Shown here: positions 17,747-27,190 of the stretch, in pieces
Layout: each line of letters starts with the position of its first letter
Position numbering within the stretch: position 1 is the stretch's first letter
Origin: Leptospira yanagawae serovar Saopaulo str. Sao Paulo = ATCC 700523
GTDB taxonomy: Bacteria > Spirochaetota > Leptospiria > Leptospirales > Leptospiraceae
Direction: 5' to 3'
Length of the DNA stretch: 64,000 nt
Assembly: GCF_000332475.2 (NCBI RefSeq)
Contig: NZ_AOGX02000015.1
Coordinates: forward strand, 930,001 to 994,000
Position numbers and translations under genes: made by a program
Notes under the pieces: model-generated
What the model was told of the DNA's origin: nothing
Seen by the model: only the letters and a program-made list of their open reading frames with translations
Database searches by the model: none

Positions 17747-18844
17747 GTGGATTTAATTCGAAATCGTTATTTATTAGTCCCTTTCCTAGTTGTATTTTTA
17801 GCGTTTTGTCTAGATAAATTACTCATTTTAGAAAACGTTCATACTTATTTTTCTAAATCGTTATCAGACATCAATTATATCCAAAAAAATGAATTGTACG
17901 AAGATCTTAAAGATTACTTAAAAGAAAAAAATCGAGACAAGGTTCTTGTTTATTTTGGAAATTCAAGGGCATTGTTATTTGATAATGATTACATTCATCT
18001 TAAATACCCAGGTTGGGTGATGTTTAATTTTTCCGTTCCTGGTGGTAAACCTGATTACGTTCTACAATGGATGGAACAATTTGAAAAAGACAATGTGAGA
18101 CCAGACTTCTTTTTGTTTGATCATTCTGTTGAAATGTTTAATTCTAGTGCAACATTAAAGGTAGATGAAACTTTAACTAATGGACTCAATGTTTCTTTTG
18201 TTTTAAAACATTTTTCTTCCTTTTCTACGGATGAAATTTCTACATTAATCGCAAAACGTATGTTTCGTGCCTACCAATACCGTCCCAAATTGGAAGTGAT
18301 CATCACTCGGGCTAAAAACAGAAACAATATGTTGATCCCGTATCGAACACTTCGAAACAATCTGATGGCAAACTTAAAAAAAGGAAAAGGTTCTGCGATG
18401 ACTCCGGGGACTCATGAAGCGGTGTTGCCAGCCGAACTTTTAAAAAAATCTGCCTATGGAGATTTCCACTCCTACCTTGTTCCTTTTCGGTTTTCAGATC
18501 AGATACTTAGTTTTACTGACCAATCCCTTCAATTGGCAAAAAAATTAAACGTACCATCGGCAGTCATTTGGGTTCGGTTGTCTCTCCCCTATATGGATCA
18601 TATTCGTAAGATGAAAGTTTCTGTGGGTGAGAATAAGGAAGGTACTGTTTATGAAGATTGGTATCCTCGTATGGAGAAATACCATTCCCAAAATGGAATT
18701 CCATTCTGGAATATGAATGATGATCCTGAGTATTCCTGCAACGAGTTTAGTGATGCAGGGCATATGTCTCCATCATGTTATGATGAATATACGGATTATA
18801 TCTTTAAAAAATTAAATCAATCCTTGGTGATGGGTGCCCGATAA
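17747..18844 (+). CDS. DUF1574 family protein, SGNH-like partner of MBOAT
   Basis: 365 aa from GTG 17747 with a perfect ribosome site AGGAGG (17736-17741). One N-terminal membrane segment is followed by an SGNH-hydrolase-like domain: block I FGNSRALLFD (70-79), and the late DAGHMS resembles the DxxH catalytic pair. DUF1574 proteins are abundant in Leptospira and commonly sit next to MBOAT genes, as AlgX/DHHW proteins do in other bacteria. It likely transfers acyl groups to a periplasmic glycan or lipid. The gene's 3' end overlaps the convergent gene by 28 bases. Confidence 0.82.
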   Translation: MDLIRNRYLLVPFLVVFLAFCLDKLLILENVHTYFSKSLSDINYIQKNELYEDLKDYLKEKNRDKVLVYFGNSRALLFDNDYIHLKYPGWVMFNFSVPGGKPDYVLQWMEQFEKDNVRPDFFLFDHSVEMFNSSATLKVDETLTNGLNVSFVLKHFSSFSTDEISTLIAKRMFRAYQYRPKLEVIITRAKNRNNMLIPYRTLRNNLMANLKKGKGSAMTPGTHEAVLPAELLKKSAYGDFHSYLVPFRFSDQILSFTDQSLQLAKKLNVPSAVIWVRLSLPYMDHIRKMKVSVGENKEGTVYEDWYPRMEKYHSQNGIPFWNMNDDPEYSCNEFSDAGHMSPSCYDEYTDYIFKKLNQSLVMGAR

Positions 18845-19413
18845 AACTCCGTTCGATTTTGTACATCGTTTGGAGATAGTTTTTCAGGTTCCGTTGGGTT
18901 TGGTTTGATAGGATTTTGCGGTTGAGGTTTCGTATTGTTTTCTTTATCAATTGAATACCCATAGTAGTATCCATGTACAATCTCAACAACGGCAACTGGT
19001 GTTTCTGAATTTGTATTTTGGATTTCAATTGTAATTTCATCAGGTGGTGCGAGTAACTCAAACACCCATTGTGTTTCAGCTTCGATTTTTTCTTTGCGAA
19101 GGATCGTTGGATTTTCGTTTTGACCATTCCCTGCATACACAGTCAAAACCCATTCTTTTAATTTTCCATCCGTTGCAATACCGATTCCTACCGATTGTGG
19201 AGAAGCTTCACTCGCCTTTAAATCAAACCGAATGGCACCACCTTTGGCAACGGCACCATAAAGACGTTTTTTTGAAAGAGAAGGGTAAAGTGCCAAATCT
19301 TGGATTCGTGTGGTGACTTCCTTCACATTTTGATTTAGGACAGATGGTTCGGATAAAAGCACCTGGCTAGATACAAATAGAAGGCCAAGAAAAAGGGAAA
19401 ACGGATGTTTCAT
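18817..19413 (-). CDS. Exported hypothetical protein with Pro-rich C-terminus
   Basis: 198 aa from ATG 19411-19413, after an AAGAGA site. A longer frame to 19452 adds residues before a normal signal peptide, so I use the internal start. The signal is MKHPFSLFLGLLFVSSQVLLSE. The mature part is a beta-rich domain (VLTVYAGNGQNENPTI, VFELLAPPDEITIEIQN) followed by a Pro/Asn-rich tail. No family was recognised. It lies downstream of the cyclase/FecR operon by about 50 bases and overlaps the convergent DUF1574 gene. Confidence 0.6.
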   Translation of the reverse strand: MKHPFSLFLGLLFVSSQVLLSEPSVLNQNVKEVTTRIQDLALYPSLSKKRLYGAVAKGGAIRFDLKASEASPQSVGIGIATDGKLKEWVLTVYAGNGQNENPTILRKEKIEAETQWVFELLAPPDEITIEIQNTNSETPVAVVEIVHGYYYGYSIDKENNTKPQPQNPIKPNPTEPEKLSPNDVQNRTEFYRAPITKD

Positions 19414-19464
19414 TCTCTTAATTGGACTAAAAAACGGATTCCTTACAAGCAAAAGAAATGAAAA

Positions 19465-20655
19465 TTATCTCGTACATGCACGAAATTTTGGCAATTCCAC
19501 AGCTAAGGATTGGCGTTCTTCCGGATCTAAATTGGTACGATTTTTCCATTGTAATTCCATTCTTTCTAAAGCTGGTTTGAAGATGGGGTTACAATTGTTT
19601 GAAAAATATCGATAAGCACTGATTCGATTGGATTCATTGTCACTTACCAATTTATAAAATTCAAAAACCGATTGGTTGTCTTCGCTCGCAAAGTTTAAAA
19701 TAACATATGTTTTGTGACACTCGCCTAAAGTAAATGCAGGGATCTTTGTATTTTTACAATTAACAGCCACATCGGTTTCTAAGAACACGATCATCTCATC
19801 ATAGGTGAAATCATGAAACGATTTTCCTTTTGGTAAGGTTACTTTCTGTTTGGGAGTAATCGGGGTTGTGATTTGTTTTTGTGATTGATTGGATTCGGAT
19901 GGTTTTACACCAGAAATGTTTTTGGAAGTATCACTTACTTTTTCTTCATTTTGGCGATAAACTTCCGTGTTAGACTTCACTCTTTCATTTTTTTTGATTT
20001 CTTCTAGATTTTCTTTAGAGGTTTGTTTTGATTCTTGTGTGTAAGTTTTAGGTTCTTCTACTTGTACAAAGTTTTTGACTACTTTCGGTTTTTGGTAAGG
20101 ATTGGTGACCGTCAAATCATAAGGTCCAGTTTTTGCTTCCGTTGTATCCACTTTCAGATCAATTCGTTCTGATGTTTTTACTTCTTTACTAACGATTGGG
20201 AGTTTATCCCCCTTTTTAGATAGGTCTACATTTGTAGCTTCTAAAAAATGTTCTCCTTCAATGGTAAGTTCTTTGATCGTTGTTTCCGATTTAGATTCTT
20301 GTTTGGAAAGAATGACTGGTGTATCCGTTTCTTTCACTACTTTGGGAGGTTCGGAAATAATAATTTCGAGATCTTTCCAAGCAGACCATACTGCAGGTTT
20401 TTTAAACAAGTTTAAAGGTGCAGTGCGTACCATGTACATACCAGAGGGTAACTCTTCGATAGAATGGTAAGGAGTATCAATTTTTTTATCTAAAATGATT
20501 TTCCCTGCCTTATCCTTGATTTGGATTTGGTATCCACTGGCATCATGAATAGGTTTCCAAGCGATCAGTTTTGTACCTTCCTCGGCAAACAAAGAAAAAG
20601 CGATTAGGAAACCGAATGAATAAATGAAAAATTTTGGTAAGAACAATGATTTCAT
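19465..20655 (-). CDS. Exported protein with Fn3-like N-terminus and Cys-containing C-terminal domain
   Basis: 396 aa. A signal peptide (FFIYSFGFLIAFSLFAEE) leads to an Fn3-like unit (KLIAWKPIHDASGYQIQIKD), a region like an IPT/TIG fold (TIEGEHFLEATNVDL, TGPYDLTVTNPY), a long charged linker rich in Lys, Glu and Ser, and a C-terminal domain with four Cys. It overlaps the FecR-like gene by four bases (20652-20655), so the two are translationally coupled. No enzyme motif is present; it likely binds envelope partners. Confidence 0.65.
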   Translation of the reverse strand: MKSLFLPKFFIYSFGFLIAFSLFAEEGTKLIAWKPIHDASGYQIQIKDKAGKIILDKKIDTPYHSIEELPSGMYMVRTAPLNLFKKPAVWSAWKDLEIIISEPPKVVKETDTPVILSKQESKSETTIKELTIEGEHFLEATNVDLSKKGDKLPIVSKEVKTSERIDLKVDTTEAKTGPYDLTVTNPYQKPKVVKNFVQVEEPKTYTQESKQTSKENLEEIKKNERVKSNTEVYRQNEEKVSDTSKNISGVKPSESNQSQKQITTPITPKQKVTLPKGKSFHDFTYDEMIVFLETDVAVNCKNTKIPAFTLGECHKTYVILNFASEDNQSVFEFYKLVSDNESNRISAYRYFSNNCNPIFKPALERMELQWKNRTNLDPEERQSLAVELPKFRACTR

Positions 20656-22547
20656 TTTTTTTCTTTGTACAACCGTTTTGGAGATATAAATTCGATGTCT
20701 GAAGGTTTTAATGACTTTAATTGGTCAAGTGCCAATATAAAAGTACCCTTACGAGAGAGTAATAAGTTGGAATTTTTATATACACTTAAATCCCAAGAAA
20801 AACTACCTTCATCCAAGATGCTAAGGTCTTTTAAGTGGTAATAGGAATCTTTTGTACTCACTTTATAAATCGCAATTTTTTTGTCAGGTAGGTGTTGGTA
20901 TAGAACAATATCATATCGATCGGGAACCAAACCTGAAACCTTCCATTGGAAATCCAAACTTGATTTTCCTTTCATTTGGATCATGGCTCCGTTAGGTGAC
21001 ATACTTTCCAATTTTGGTTCTTGGTTTGATTGTGGTTTCGAATCTTCGGCATTCGTGACAACTTCGATTTTTTTCTTTTTGTCTATCACTGAAAAACTTA
21101 AAGTTTGCGATCTTTCCGTTTCCTTTCCTTCTTTAGTTTTTCCAATTACTTTTGCAAAAAATGTTCCCAGGCCTAAACCATTCCAATTGGGAACAAGGTA
21201 GTTGGAAGTTGTTTCTGCATTCACAACTAGATTTGTGAATTTAGGATCTTTGGCGATGAGTACAGTATACGAATGAATTTCCGCGTTGCCTTCCCAAATG
21301 AGTATGGCTTGGTTTTGTTTGATGTCATCTAAAGTGATTTCCGTTTCCGGCATCGGTCTTTGCCATTTGGGAGCTGGTACTTGGTTTCCTTTTTTGATGA
21401 CAAAGGTATATACTTTGGTTTCACGGTCTTTTGTGTCAGGAAAAGATGATTTAGCGATCACCTTCCAATAATACGTTCCTTCTTTTAGATCATCGAGTGA
21501 GATTTGGTTGGCGGATGTTTCAATTCGTTTCGTTGGATTTTGGAATTGGTTGGAATCGGAGAGGAGAAGTTGGTATGTATTTGCTGTTGTTAACTTACTC
21601 CATGAAATTGTAACGAGCGGATAGGTCTGCACAAAAGGAATCACTGTACCTGGGTTTGGTGATTCGGCAAGGAAGGGCTCTAGTTTTGAAACAAACAATT
21701 TATTGGTTTCACTTGTTTCCTTTCCATTTTTGTTTTTCACTTTCACTCGCCAGTAAAATGTACCTTCCTTTAGGCTAACGGTGGTTTGGTTCCCATTTAC
21801 TTGTTCCGAAAAAAAAGTCATTTGGAAATTAGGGGACCTGGAGATTTCCAAAATTGGTGATTCATATCCCGATTCTACCTTCCAAGTAAAGTTTACAAGG
21901 GCTTCTGTTGGGTCGGTATAAAATAATTTTTGCGATGCGGGACTTAAAAGTACAATCGGAATTTTTTTAATTTCAATTCCAGATGTTTTGAATTCTGCTT
22001 TTTTACCTTGGTCTACGGAAACAGTTTTTCCGTTTTGTTTGACAGTAGTTTTCCCTTTTTCAACAAACAAACTCAACTCTTGGTCTTTTGCTTTTTGAAT
22101 TTTTACATTACCGGAATCAACATTGATTTCATTACCTGAACTTGTGATTTTGATTTGATTTGCATTAGAATCATTTTTTTTGACTTCAAGTGAACCTTCA
22201 GAAAATTCTAAATTCGGTTCATCACCCGTCAAATCCAAGTTAAACATTGAGTTTTCGTCGATATTGATTTCTGTTCCATCTTTCAGGCGAATGATGGCAT
22301 CAGAAAATGCTTCGGAACGGATCGTATCTTTGTTGATGAGCGGACTATTGTTTTCAAGTTTTTCCCAAATCACTTCATCTTCAAATTTTCTTTGCACAAT
22401 ATTGTTTTTAAAGAAAATGGTTCCTACCACTTCTCTATCTCCAATATCAATCTTTCGATTTAGGTCCAAATAAAAAAGAACACTAAAAAAAATTGCAATG
22501 CTTGTTAGGCCAATCAATACAAATGAATCTCGTTTATCTAAATTCAT
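20652..22547 (-). CDS. FecR-domain protein with repeated Fn3-like domains
   Basis: 631 aa. One membrane anchor (FVLIGLTSIAIFFSVLFYL) is followed by a FecR-type domain (about 50-190, with SDAIIRLKDGTEINIDENSMF and VDQGKKAEF). At least three repeats of the form FTWKVESG...PILEISRSPNF...GTFYWRVK then follow; these are Fn3-like beta domains typical of Leptospira FecR proteins. FecR proteins sense or relay envelope signals; no FecI sigma factor is nearby. ATGA-type overlaps with the cyclase gene upstream and the exported protein downstream show tight co-expression. Confidence 0.8.
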   Translation of the reverse strand: MNLDKRDSFVLIGLTSIAIFFSVLFYLDLNRKIDIGDREVVGTIFFKNNIVQRKFEDEVIWEKLENNSPLINKDTIRSEAFSDAIIRLKDGTEINIDENSMFNLDLTGDEPNLEFSEGSLEVKKNDSNANQIKITSSGNEINVDSGNVKIQKAKDQELSLFVEKGKTTVKQNGKTVSVDQGKKAEFKTSGIEIKKIPIVLLSPASQKLFYTDPTEALVNFTWKVESGYESPILEISRSPNFQMTFFSEQVNGNQTTVSLKEGTFYWRVKVKNKNGKETSETNKLFVSKLEPFLAESPNPGTVIPFVQTYPLVTISWSKLTTANTYQLLLSDSNQFQNPTKRIETSANQISLDDLKEGTYYWKVIAKSSFPDTKDRETKVYTFVIKKGNQVPAPKWQRPMPETEITLDDIKQNQAILIWEGNAEIHSYTVLIAKDPKFTNLVVNAETTSNYLVPNWNGLGLGTFFAKVIGKTKEGKETERSQTLSFSVIDKKKKIEVVTNAEDSKPQSNQEPKLESMSPNGAMIQMKGKSSLDFQWKVSGLVPDRYDIVLYQHLPDKKIAIYKVSTKDSYYHLKDLSILDEGSFSWDLSVYKNSNLLLSRKGTFILALDQLKSLKPSDIEFISPKRLYKEKK

Positions 22548-24397
22548 TTTTTTGCCTTTTTGGTAGTTGGTTCGATGCCAACAATGGATTGTAATTCAGA
22601 AAGATTTTTGGGACAATTGGGATCGGATTTCCTTCCCAAAACAGCGTAAACTTTTTGTGCTTTTGATTTTCCTTTAAATTCAATTTCCCCCATACTGAGA
22701 ACATGAAATTCAGATTTGATTTCTTGGTAAGTTGTTTCAGTGATGAGAATGTCCGTGTGTGTTTCTTTGTTTAGTGACTCCACTCGAGATGCTAAGTTTA
22801 CGGAATCACCAATCACTGTGTATTCCATTTTATCAGAACTTCCAATTTGGCCAGCAATCACATAGCCAGTGTTAATCCCACATCCGATTTTGATGAGAGG
22901 TTTTTTGACGGTTCCACGATTTTGATTGAATTGGATTAATTTTTCGCGCATACGAAGTGCGGCATCCACGGAAGCTTTTGCATGTTCTTTATGATCACGA
23001 AGGGCTCCCCAAGTGGCCATGATGGCATCCCCAATGAATTTATCCACTGTGCCTCCTGTTTCTTGGACACACTTAACCATCTCTGACATATAAGAATTGA
23101 GAAATTCAACAACTTCTTCTGGTTGTAATTTTTCTGAAATAGCCGTGAAACTTCTAATATCAGAGAAAAAGATGGTACAATATTTTTTTTGTCCTCCAAT
23201 TGCAAGTTTCCCCTTCGCTGCTAGTTCTGCAATGTCTTGGTTAACGAAACGACCAAAGGAATCTTTTAATTTTTCCCTTTCTTCAAGTCCTCTTCCCATA
23301 CTCACAAAGGACTTGGTTAAAGTCCCAATTTCATCATGAGTGGATGCATGTAAATTGATATGGTAATTGCCTCTTCGGATTTCTTCAGAAGCATCTACCA
23401 ATTTTAAAATGGGTGTGGATAGGGATTTTGCAAAAATATAAACAACGATAAATGATAGTGATAAAAATACGATGAGAAGGTAAACATTCCGTTTTTGGAT
23501 ATTATTCACTTCTTCGAAAATTTTTGTTTCTCTGACTTGAGAAATGACTCCAACTCCTCCAATTCCTAATTTCTTAAAAGAAGCTAAGTAAAATTCACCA
23601 TCTTTATTTTCATAACGAAATTGTCCATTGTCAACCGTTGACTTTTTCATTCGATCAACAATTGGCAATTCATTAAGATTGTTACCAGACAATACTACCT
23701 TTGCATCAGGATGGGCTAAAACACTTCCATCTTCACTCACTAAAAAAGTTTCGACAGGTCCCGAGGTTTGGAATGCATCTAACAAACTATCGAGTTTGAC
23801 CAAAGTGACCAAAATCGTGTGTGTATCTTTTGTTTCTGATAATGGAAAGCTGATGCATAAGATTGGATTTCTAAAAAAGGGACTGATGTTCCAAATAACA
23901 GTTGTTCCGCTAAAAGATTTCTTAAGTTTCGGTTGTATATTTTTTAAAATGGTTTTAACTTCTTGTTTTTGGTAATCATATTTCTCTAAAAAGTTTTCAT
24001 TGATGGATTCAAATTTTGGATTAAAACTAGAATCATATGCTCCAATAAAAACAAAATTTTGGTCTTCTTCAAATAACTCTTTTGCGATACCATTGGCTGA
24101 TTGTGTATTTCTGAAAATGGCCGATGCTGTGATATGGACATCTTGTCTGATTGAGTGTAAATCTGATTTTACTTTAAGAGAAAGGATTTCATTGATTTTG
24201 ATATTGTTTTCTTTGACTCGGACTTCACTATCCTTACGAAAAAAGTAAGATGCAAGAAAGATCACTCCCGATACAGAAACTAAAAGTACAACCGAAGTGA
24301 TTAACAACAGTTTGTATCGAATCGGAAATTGGAATTCTCCCGAAGAGTTTGTGTTTTTACTAAGAATGTTTCGTATTTTGAAGAAAAACGTTTTCAT
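22544..24397 (-). CDS. Membrane sensor adenylate/guanylate cyclase (Cache-HAMP-class III cyclase)
   Basis: 617 aa. Two membrane segments (about 29-50 and 300-322) flank a periplasmic dCache-like sensor. A HAMP domain follows (SLSTPILKLVDASEEIRRGNY), then a class III cyclase domain from about 405. Metal-binding Asp residues are seen in FFSDIRSFTAIS and DKFIGDAIMATWG, and the downstream YTVIGDSVNLASRVE is typical. It should make cAMP or cGMP from NTP in response to a periplasmic ligand. It heads the operon with the FecR/Fn3 genes. Confidence 0.93.
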   Translation of the reverse strand: MKTFFFKIRNILSKNTNSSGEFQFPIRYKLLLITSVVLLVSVSGVIFLASYFFRKDSEVRVKENNIKINEILSLKVKSDLHSIRQDVHITASAIFRNTQSANGIAKELFEEDQNFVFIGAYDSSFNPKFESINENFLEKYDYQKQEVKTILKNIQPKLKKSFSGTTVIWNISPFFRNPILCISFPLSETKDTHTILVTLVKLDSLLDAFQTSGPVETFLVSEDGSVLAHPDAKVVLSGNNLNELPIVDRMKKSTVDNGQFRYENKDGEFYLASFKKLGIGGVGVISQVRETKIFEEVNNIQKRNVYLLIVFLSLSFIVVYIFAKSLSTPILKLVDASEEIRRGNYHINLHASTHDEIGTLTKSFVSMGRGLEEREKLKDSFGRFVNQDIAELAAKGKLAIGGQKKYCTIFFSDIRSFTAISEKLQPEEVVEFLNSYMSEMVKCVQETGGTVDKFIGDAIMATWGALRDHKEHAKASVDAALRMREKLIQFNQNRGTVKKPLIKIGCGINTGYVIAGQIGSSDKMEYTVIGDSVNLASRVESLNKETHTDILITETTYQEIKSEFHVLSMGEIEFKGKSKAQKVYAVLGRKSDPNCPKNLSELQSIVGIEPTTKKAKK

Positions 24398-24474
24398 TTG
24401 GTTTGTACTTTAACCTATACGAATGAAAACGGTAGGAAAAAAAAGTAAAATTGAACTATGAAACTATTTTTTTC

Positions 24475-25785
24475 CTAAGGACAGGCCAAATCAACGTTAT
24501 ATGTCTGTCTGAACGGAAATTCAGGAATGGTAAAGGCAGTTTCTCTGACAACTGTGTCAGGATATCCGTCTCTTTTGGACACATCTCCTAAACAAACTAC
24601 TTTGTATGTTCCTGGATTTAGGTATTTGATTTTAGCAGTTTGTTTTGCAGGTGTCGCGGCAAGAGGCAATTCGTTGATAAATTCAGTCTCTTCAAATCGG
24701 AAAATCCCATAATAGTGCAATAATGAATTGGTTCCACCAGAGATCGTAAGACTCGAAGCAGTTTCAGGATAAATCACACGTGCTCTAGAAATGATATTTC
24801 CTCCTGCATCACCTTCCCCTTTGTGATCAAAGAAGATATCACTCACGCCCACATAGGTCACTGTTGTAGAACGACTGGAAGTGTAAGAGTGTAACATTAA
24901 GTTTTCTTTTAAGTTGATTCGCACTTCCAAGATATAAGGATCAAAACCTTCTCGGATTCTCATATCAGACTGCACGGCTTGTTCGAAGGTTTGAGAAAAA
25001 AGACTTGGAAACATTTTCGGAACGATGGCACTTTTTTCTGCTGTGGTTGTACCTGGTGCGTAGTTATTCCTTGGGACAATATTCAATCCAAAGATGTTGG
25101 GTCGATTGTCAAATCGAAGGGTGACGGGGAGTCCTGCGTCTAATGCAAATCCTGTCACAAGGGAACGAAAGTAGATTCCAGAATAATAATATTCCCTTCC
25201 AAGCCATGCCTTACCCAATGCTGCAGCTTCTTCCCAACTGAGTGTTTCTGCTGATGGATCATTGGATGGGAATTGGGCTCCAATTCCGTTAAAGAAATCA
25301 TACGCTTTTAAGATTCCATCACTTTCGAGGCAGGTATTATTATCTAAGGAATAGGTTCTTGTACAAAACACTTGTCTATTGGGAGCAATGAAATCCCAAA
25401 ACTTATTGGAATCTACTGTATCACGAATTTGTGTTAGGTCATTAAAACCCTTATCAAATTTACTCGAGATCCTAACTTCTCCAATGTCCAAAAAAATCGG
25501 TAGGTCTGCTGCCTTAGGAAGGTTTGTGAGAGTCATGATGGGATCAAGGCCATCCCCTTGGGAATCGATGTACAGATCTCCTGTACCGTTGTTTAGCTCA
25601 CTCCAATCCAATGGGTTGTCAGTGGCATAGGTTCCTTTTAGGAGTAACAACATACGGTTGTTAAAGAGTGTGGAGATCACTGGAAATTTTGTTTCTTTAC
25701 CTAAATCAACATCCGTTTTGCAGTTTGAGAATAAATAAAAACAGGAAAGTGAGAATAGGAAATAATATATCTTCAAACGGTTCAA
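24475..25785 (-). CDS. Putative surface lipoprotein, leptospiral hypothetical
   Basis: 436 aa. The N-terminal signal ends with a loose lipobox (YLFSNCKTD), so Cys22 may be lipidated. The mature protein is beta-rich with several Cys and a repeated FDxG-type pattern; there is no known catalytic motif. It resembles the large set of leptospiral surface lipoproteins of unknown role. It overlaps the upstream beta-barrel gene by four bases (25782-25785), so the two are co-translated and may form an outer-membrane pair. Confidence 0.65.
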   Translation of the reverse strand: MNRLKIYYFLFSLSCFYLFSNCKTDVDLGKETKFPVISTLFNNRMLLLLKGTYATDNPLDWSELNNGTGDLYIDSQGDGLDPIMTLTNLPKAADLPIFLDIGEVRISSKFDKGFNDLTQIRDTVDSNKFWDFIAPNRQVFCTRTYSLDNNTCLESDGILKAYDFFNGIGAQFPSNDPSAETLSWEEAAALGKAWLGREYYYSGIYFRSLVTGFALDAGLPVTLRFDNRPNIFGLNIVPRNNYAPGTTTAEKSAIVPKMFPSLFSQTFEQAVQSDMRIREGFDPYILEVRINLKENLMLHSYTSSRSTTVTYVGVSDIFFDHKGEGDAGGNIISRARVIYPETASSLTISGGTNSLLHYYGIFRFEETEFINELPLAATPAKQTAKIKYLNPGTYKVVCLGDVSKRDGYPDTVVRETAFTIPEFPFRQTYNVDLACP

Positions 25786-26420
25786 AACAATACTCCCACT
25801 GTTAGACCAAAATAGAAAAAATCTACGTTCTGTAATGTGTAATTTGCCGGATTTTGTAATCTTGGGTCGTCATAGGGACTGGCAAGAGGGAAACGGTATT
25901 GATTCGGCACATCCATTTGGGTTTCAAAAATCTTATAATAATCCAATCGTACCCCAATTCGGATCCTACGACCAGCAATAAAACTCGCTTCTAACCCACC
26001 AAAGGCGGTCGGGTTCCAACGTGCCGTATCGGCCGGCCTTGCGACTACATAAGAAGAACCACCCCCTCCCTTCACAAAAAATTGGATGGGTAACTCTAAC
26101 GGGAGTTTGTACGCAAGTGCCGCATAGAGCGGCATGGCTGTTAACGCCCTTTCCGAACGTGATAAAAATACAGCATAAGACCCACCAAGTTCTGTGTAAA
26201 AGATCCATGGCCAAGGCATCCTAGCGTAAAAACCACCACCGAGAGTGGTTTCTAAGATGCGCGCACTGGGAGTTCCAGGCATAGGATTGGCAGCTCCTAC
26301 CCAACCACCAATTTCATACCGGCGTTTGTTGTACTCTTCTAGGGTTTGTGCGGAAAGGAGACCGGAAAAGAGAGTGAGAGCGAAAAGGATGCTAAGGAAG
26401 AGGGATTTTGTACAATTCAT
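25782..26420 (-). CDS. Putative outer-membrane beta-barrel protein
   Basis: 212 aa from ATG 26418-26420. The longer frame to 26486 runs inside truA, so the internal Met before the signal peptide MNCTKSLFLSILFALTLFSGLLSAQ (taken as residues 1-25 in two pieces) is preferred. The mature part has alternating aromatic beta strands (TTLGGGFYARMPWPWIFYTE, SYAVFLSRSERAL) and a terminal FYFGLTVGVLF ending in Phe, like outer-membrane barrels of eight or more strands. It overlaps the truA 3' end by 29 bases. Confidence 0.7.
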   Translation of the reverse strand: MNCTKSLFLSILFALTLFSGLLSAQTLEEYNKRRYEIGGWVGAANPMPGTPSARILETTLGGGFYARMPWPWIFYTELGGSYAVFLSRSERALTAMPLYAALAYKLPLELPIQFFVKGGGGSSYVVARPADTARWNPTAFGGLEASFIAGRRIRIGVRLDYYKIFETQMDVPNQYRFPLASPYDDPRLQNPANYTLQNVDFFYFGLTVGVLF

Positions 26421-27186
26421 GAATTTCCGGATGATCTTCGTAATACGCGCGGACAAAATAGAGCCCATCGGGAGGCAGGGTAACACCAGCCTTCGTTCGG
26501 TTCTTTTCTTCCAAAATGGAGTCTATGGATCTAGATTCCCAACGTCCCTTTCCGATGTCCAGTAAAGTTCCTACTGTGATTCGCACCATATTGTGCATAA
26601 ATCCATTCGCTCGGATCCGAATTTGGTACCATTCTGGAGTGATTTTCTCTAATTGGATGGAAAAGATCTCTCGCACCGCCCGTTTGCCCGACATGGATTT
26701 TGCTTTTGTGAGTGATCGAAAATCTTTTTCACCGACAAGGACTTGGAGTTGTCTTTCAACTTTATCCCAATCGATGTGGGATTTCACCCAGAAAGCACGT
26801 CCTTCCACAAAACTACTTTCATATTTACTATAGTATAATTTATAAATGTATTCTCTTCCCGTACAACTAAACCGTGCGTGAAATTCGGGTGGAACTTCGA
26901 TTACATTTTTAACGGAAACTCCGCTTTGTGTGAGTGAATTGAGAGAAACAAGAAGTTTGTGAAAATTGGGAATTGGGTCTCTGGTTTTAAAATTACAGAC
27001 CATTCCTAGTGCATGTACACCAGTATCGGTTCTGCCGGCCACTGACAGGCGTGAGGCGGGATTCTTTCTAAGAATGATATCAAGTGCCGATTCAATTGAT
27101 GATTGGACAGTGGGAAGGTTTTTTTGTTTCTGCCACCCATTAAAATGGGTGCCGTCATATTCGACAAGAAGTGCGTAATTGGGCAA
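26392..27186 (-). CDS. truA: tRNA pseudouridine synthase A TruA
   Basis: 264 aa, normal for TruA. It has the N-terminal YDGTHFNGWQKQ, the catalytic Asp54 in AGRTDTGVHALG, the RFSCTGREYIYKLYY motif and the closing HNMVRITVGTLLDIGKG. TruA isomerises uridines at positions 38-40 of many tRNAs. The start is four bases after the DUF2225 stop. It overlaps the barrel-protein gene at its 3' end, so the row DUF2225-truA-barrel-lipoprotein may be one transcript. Confidence 0.96.
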   Translation of the reverse strand: MPNYALLVEYDGTHFNGWQKQKNLPTVQSSIESALDIILRKNPASRLSVAGRTDTGVHALGMVCNFKTRDPIPNFHKLLVSLNSLTQSGVSVKNVIEVPPEFHARFSCTGREYIYKLYYSKYESSFVEGRAFWVKSHIDWDKVERQLQVLVGEKDFRSLTKAKSMSGKRAVREIFSIQLEKITPEWYQIRIRANGFMHNMVRITVGTLLDIGKGRWESRSIDSILEEKNRTKAGVTLPPDGLYFVRAYYEDHPEIHELYKIPLP

Positions 27187-27190
27187 ACCC

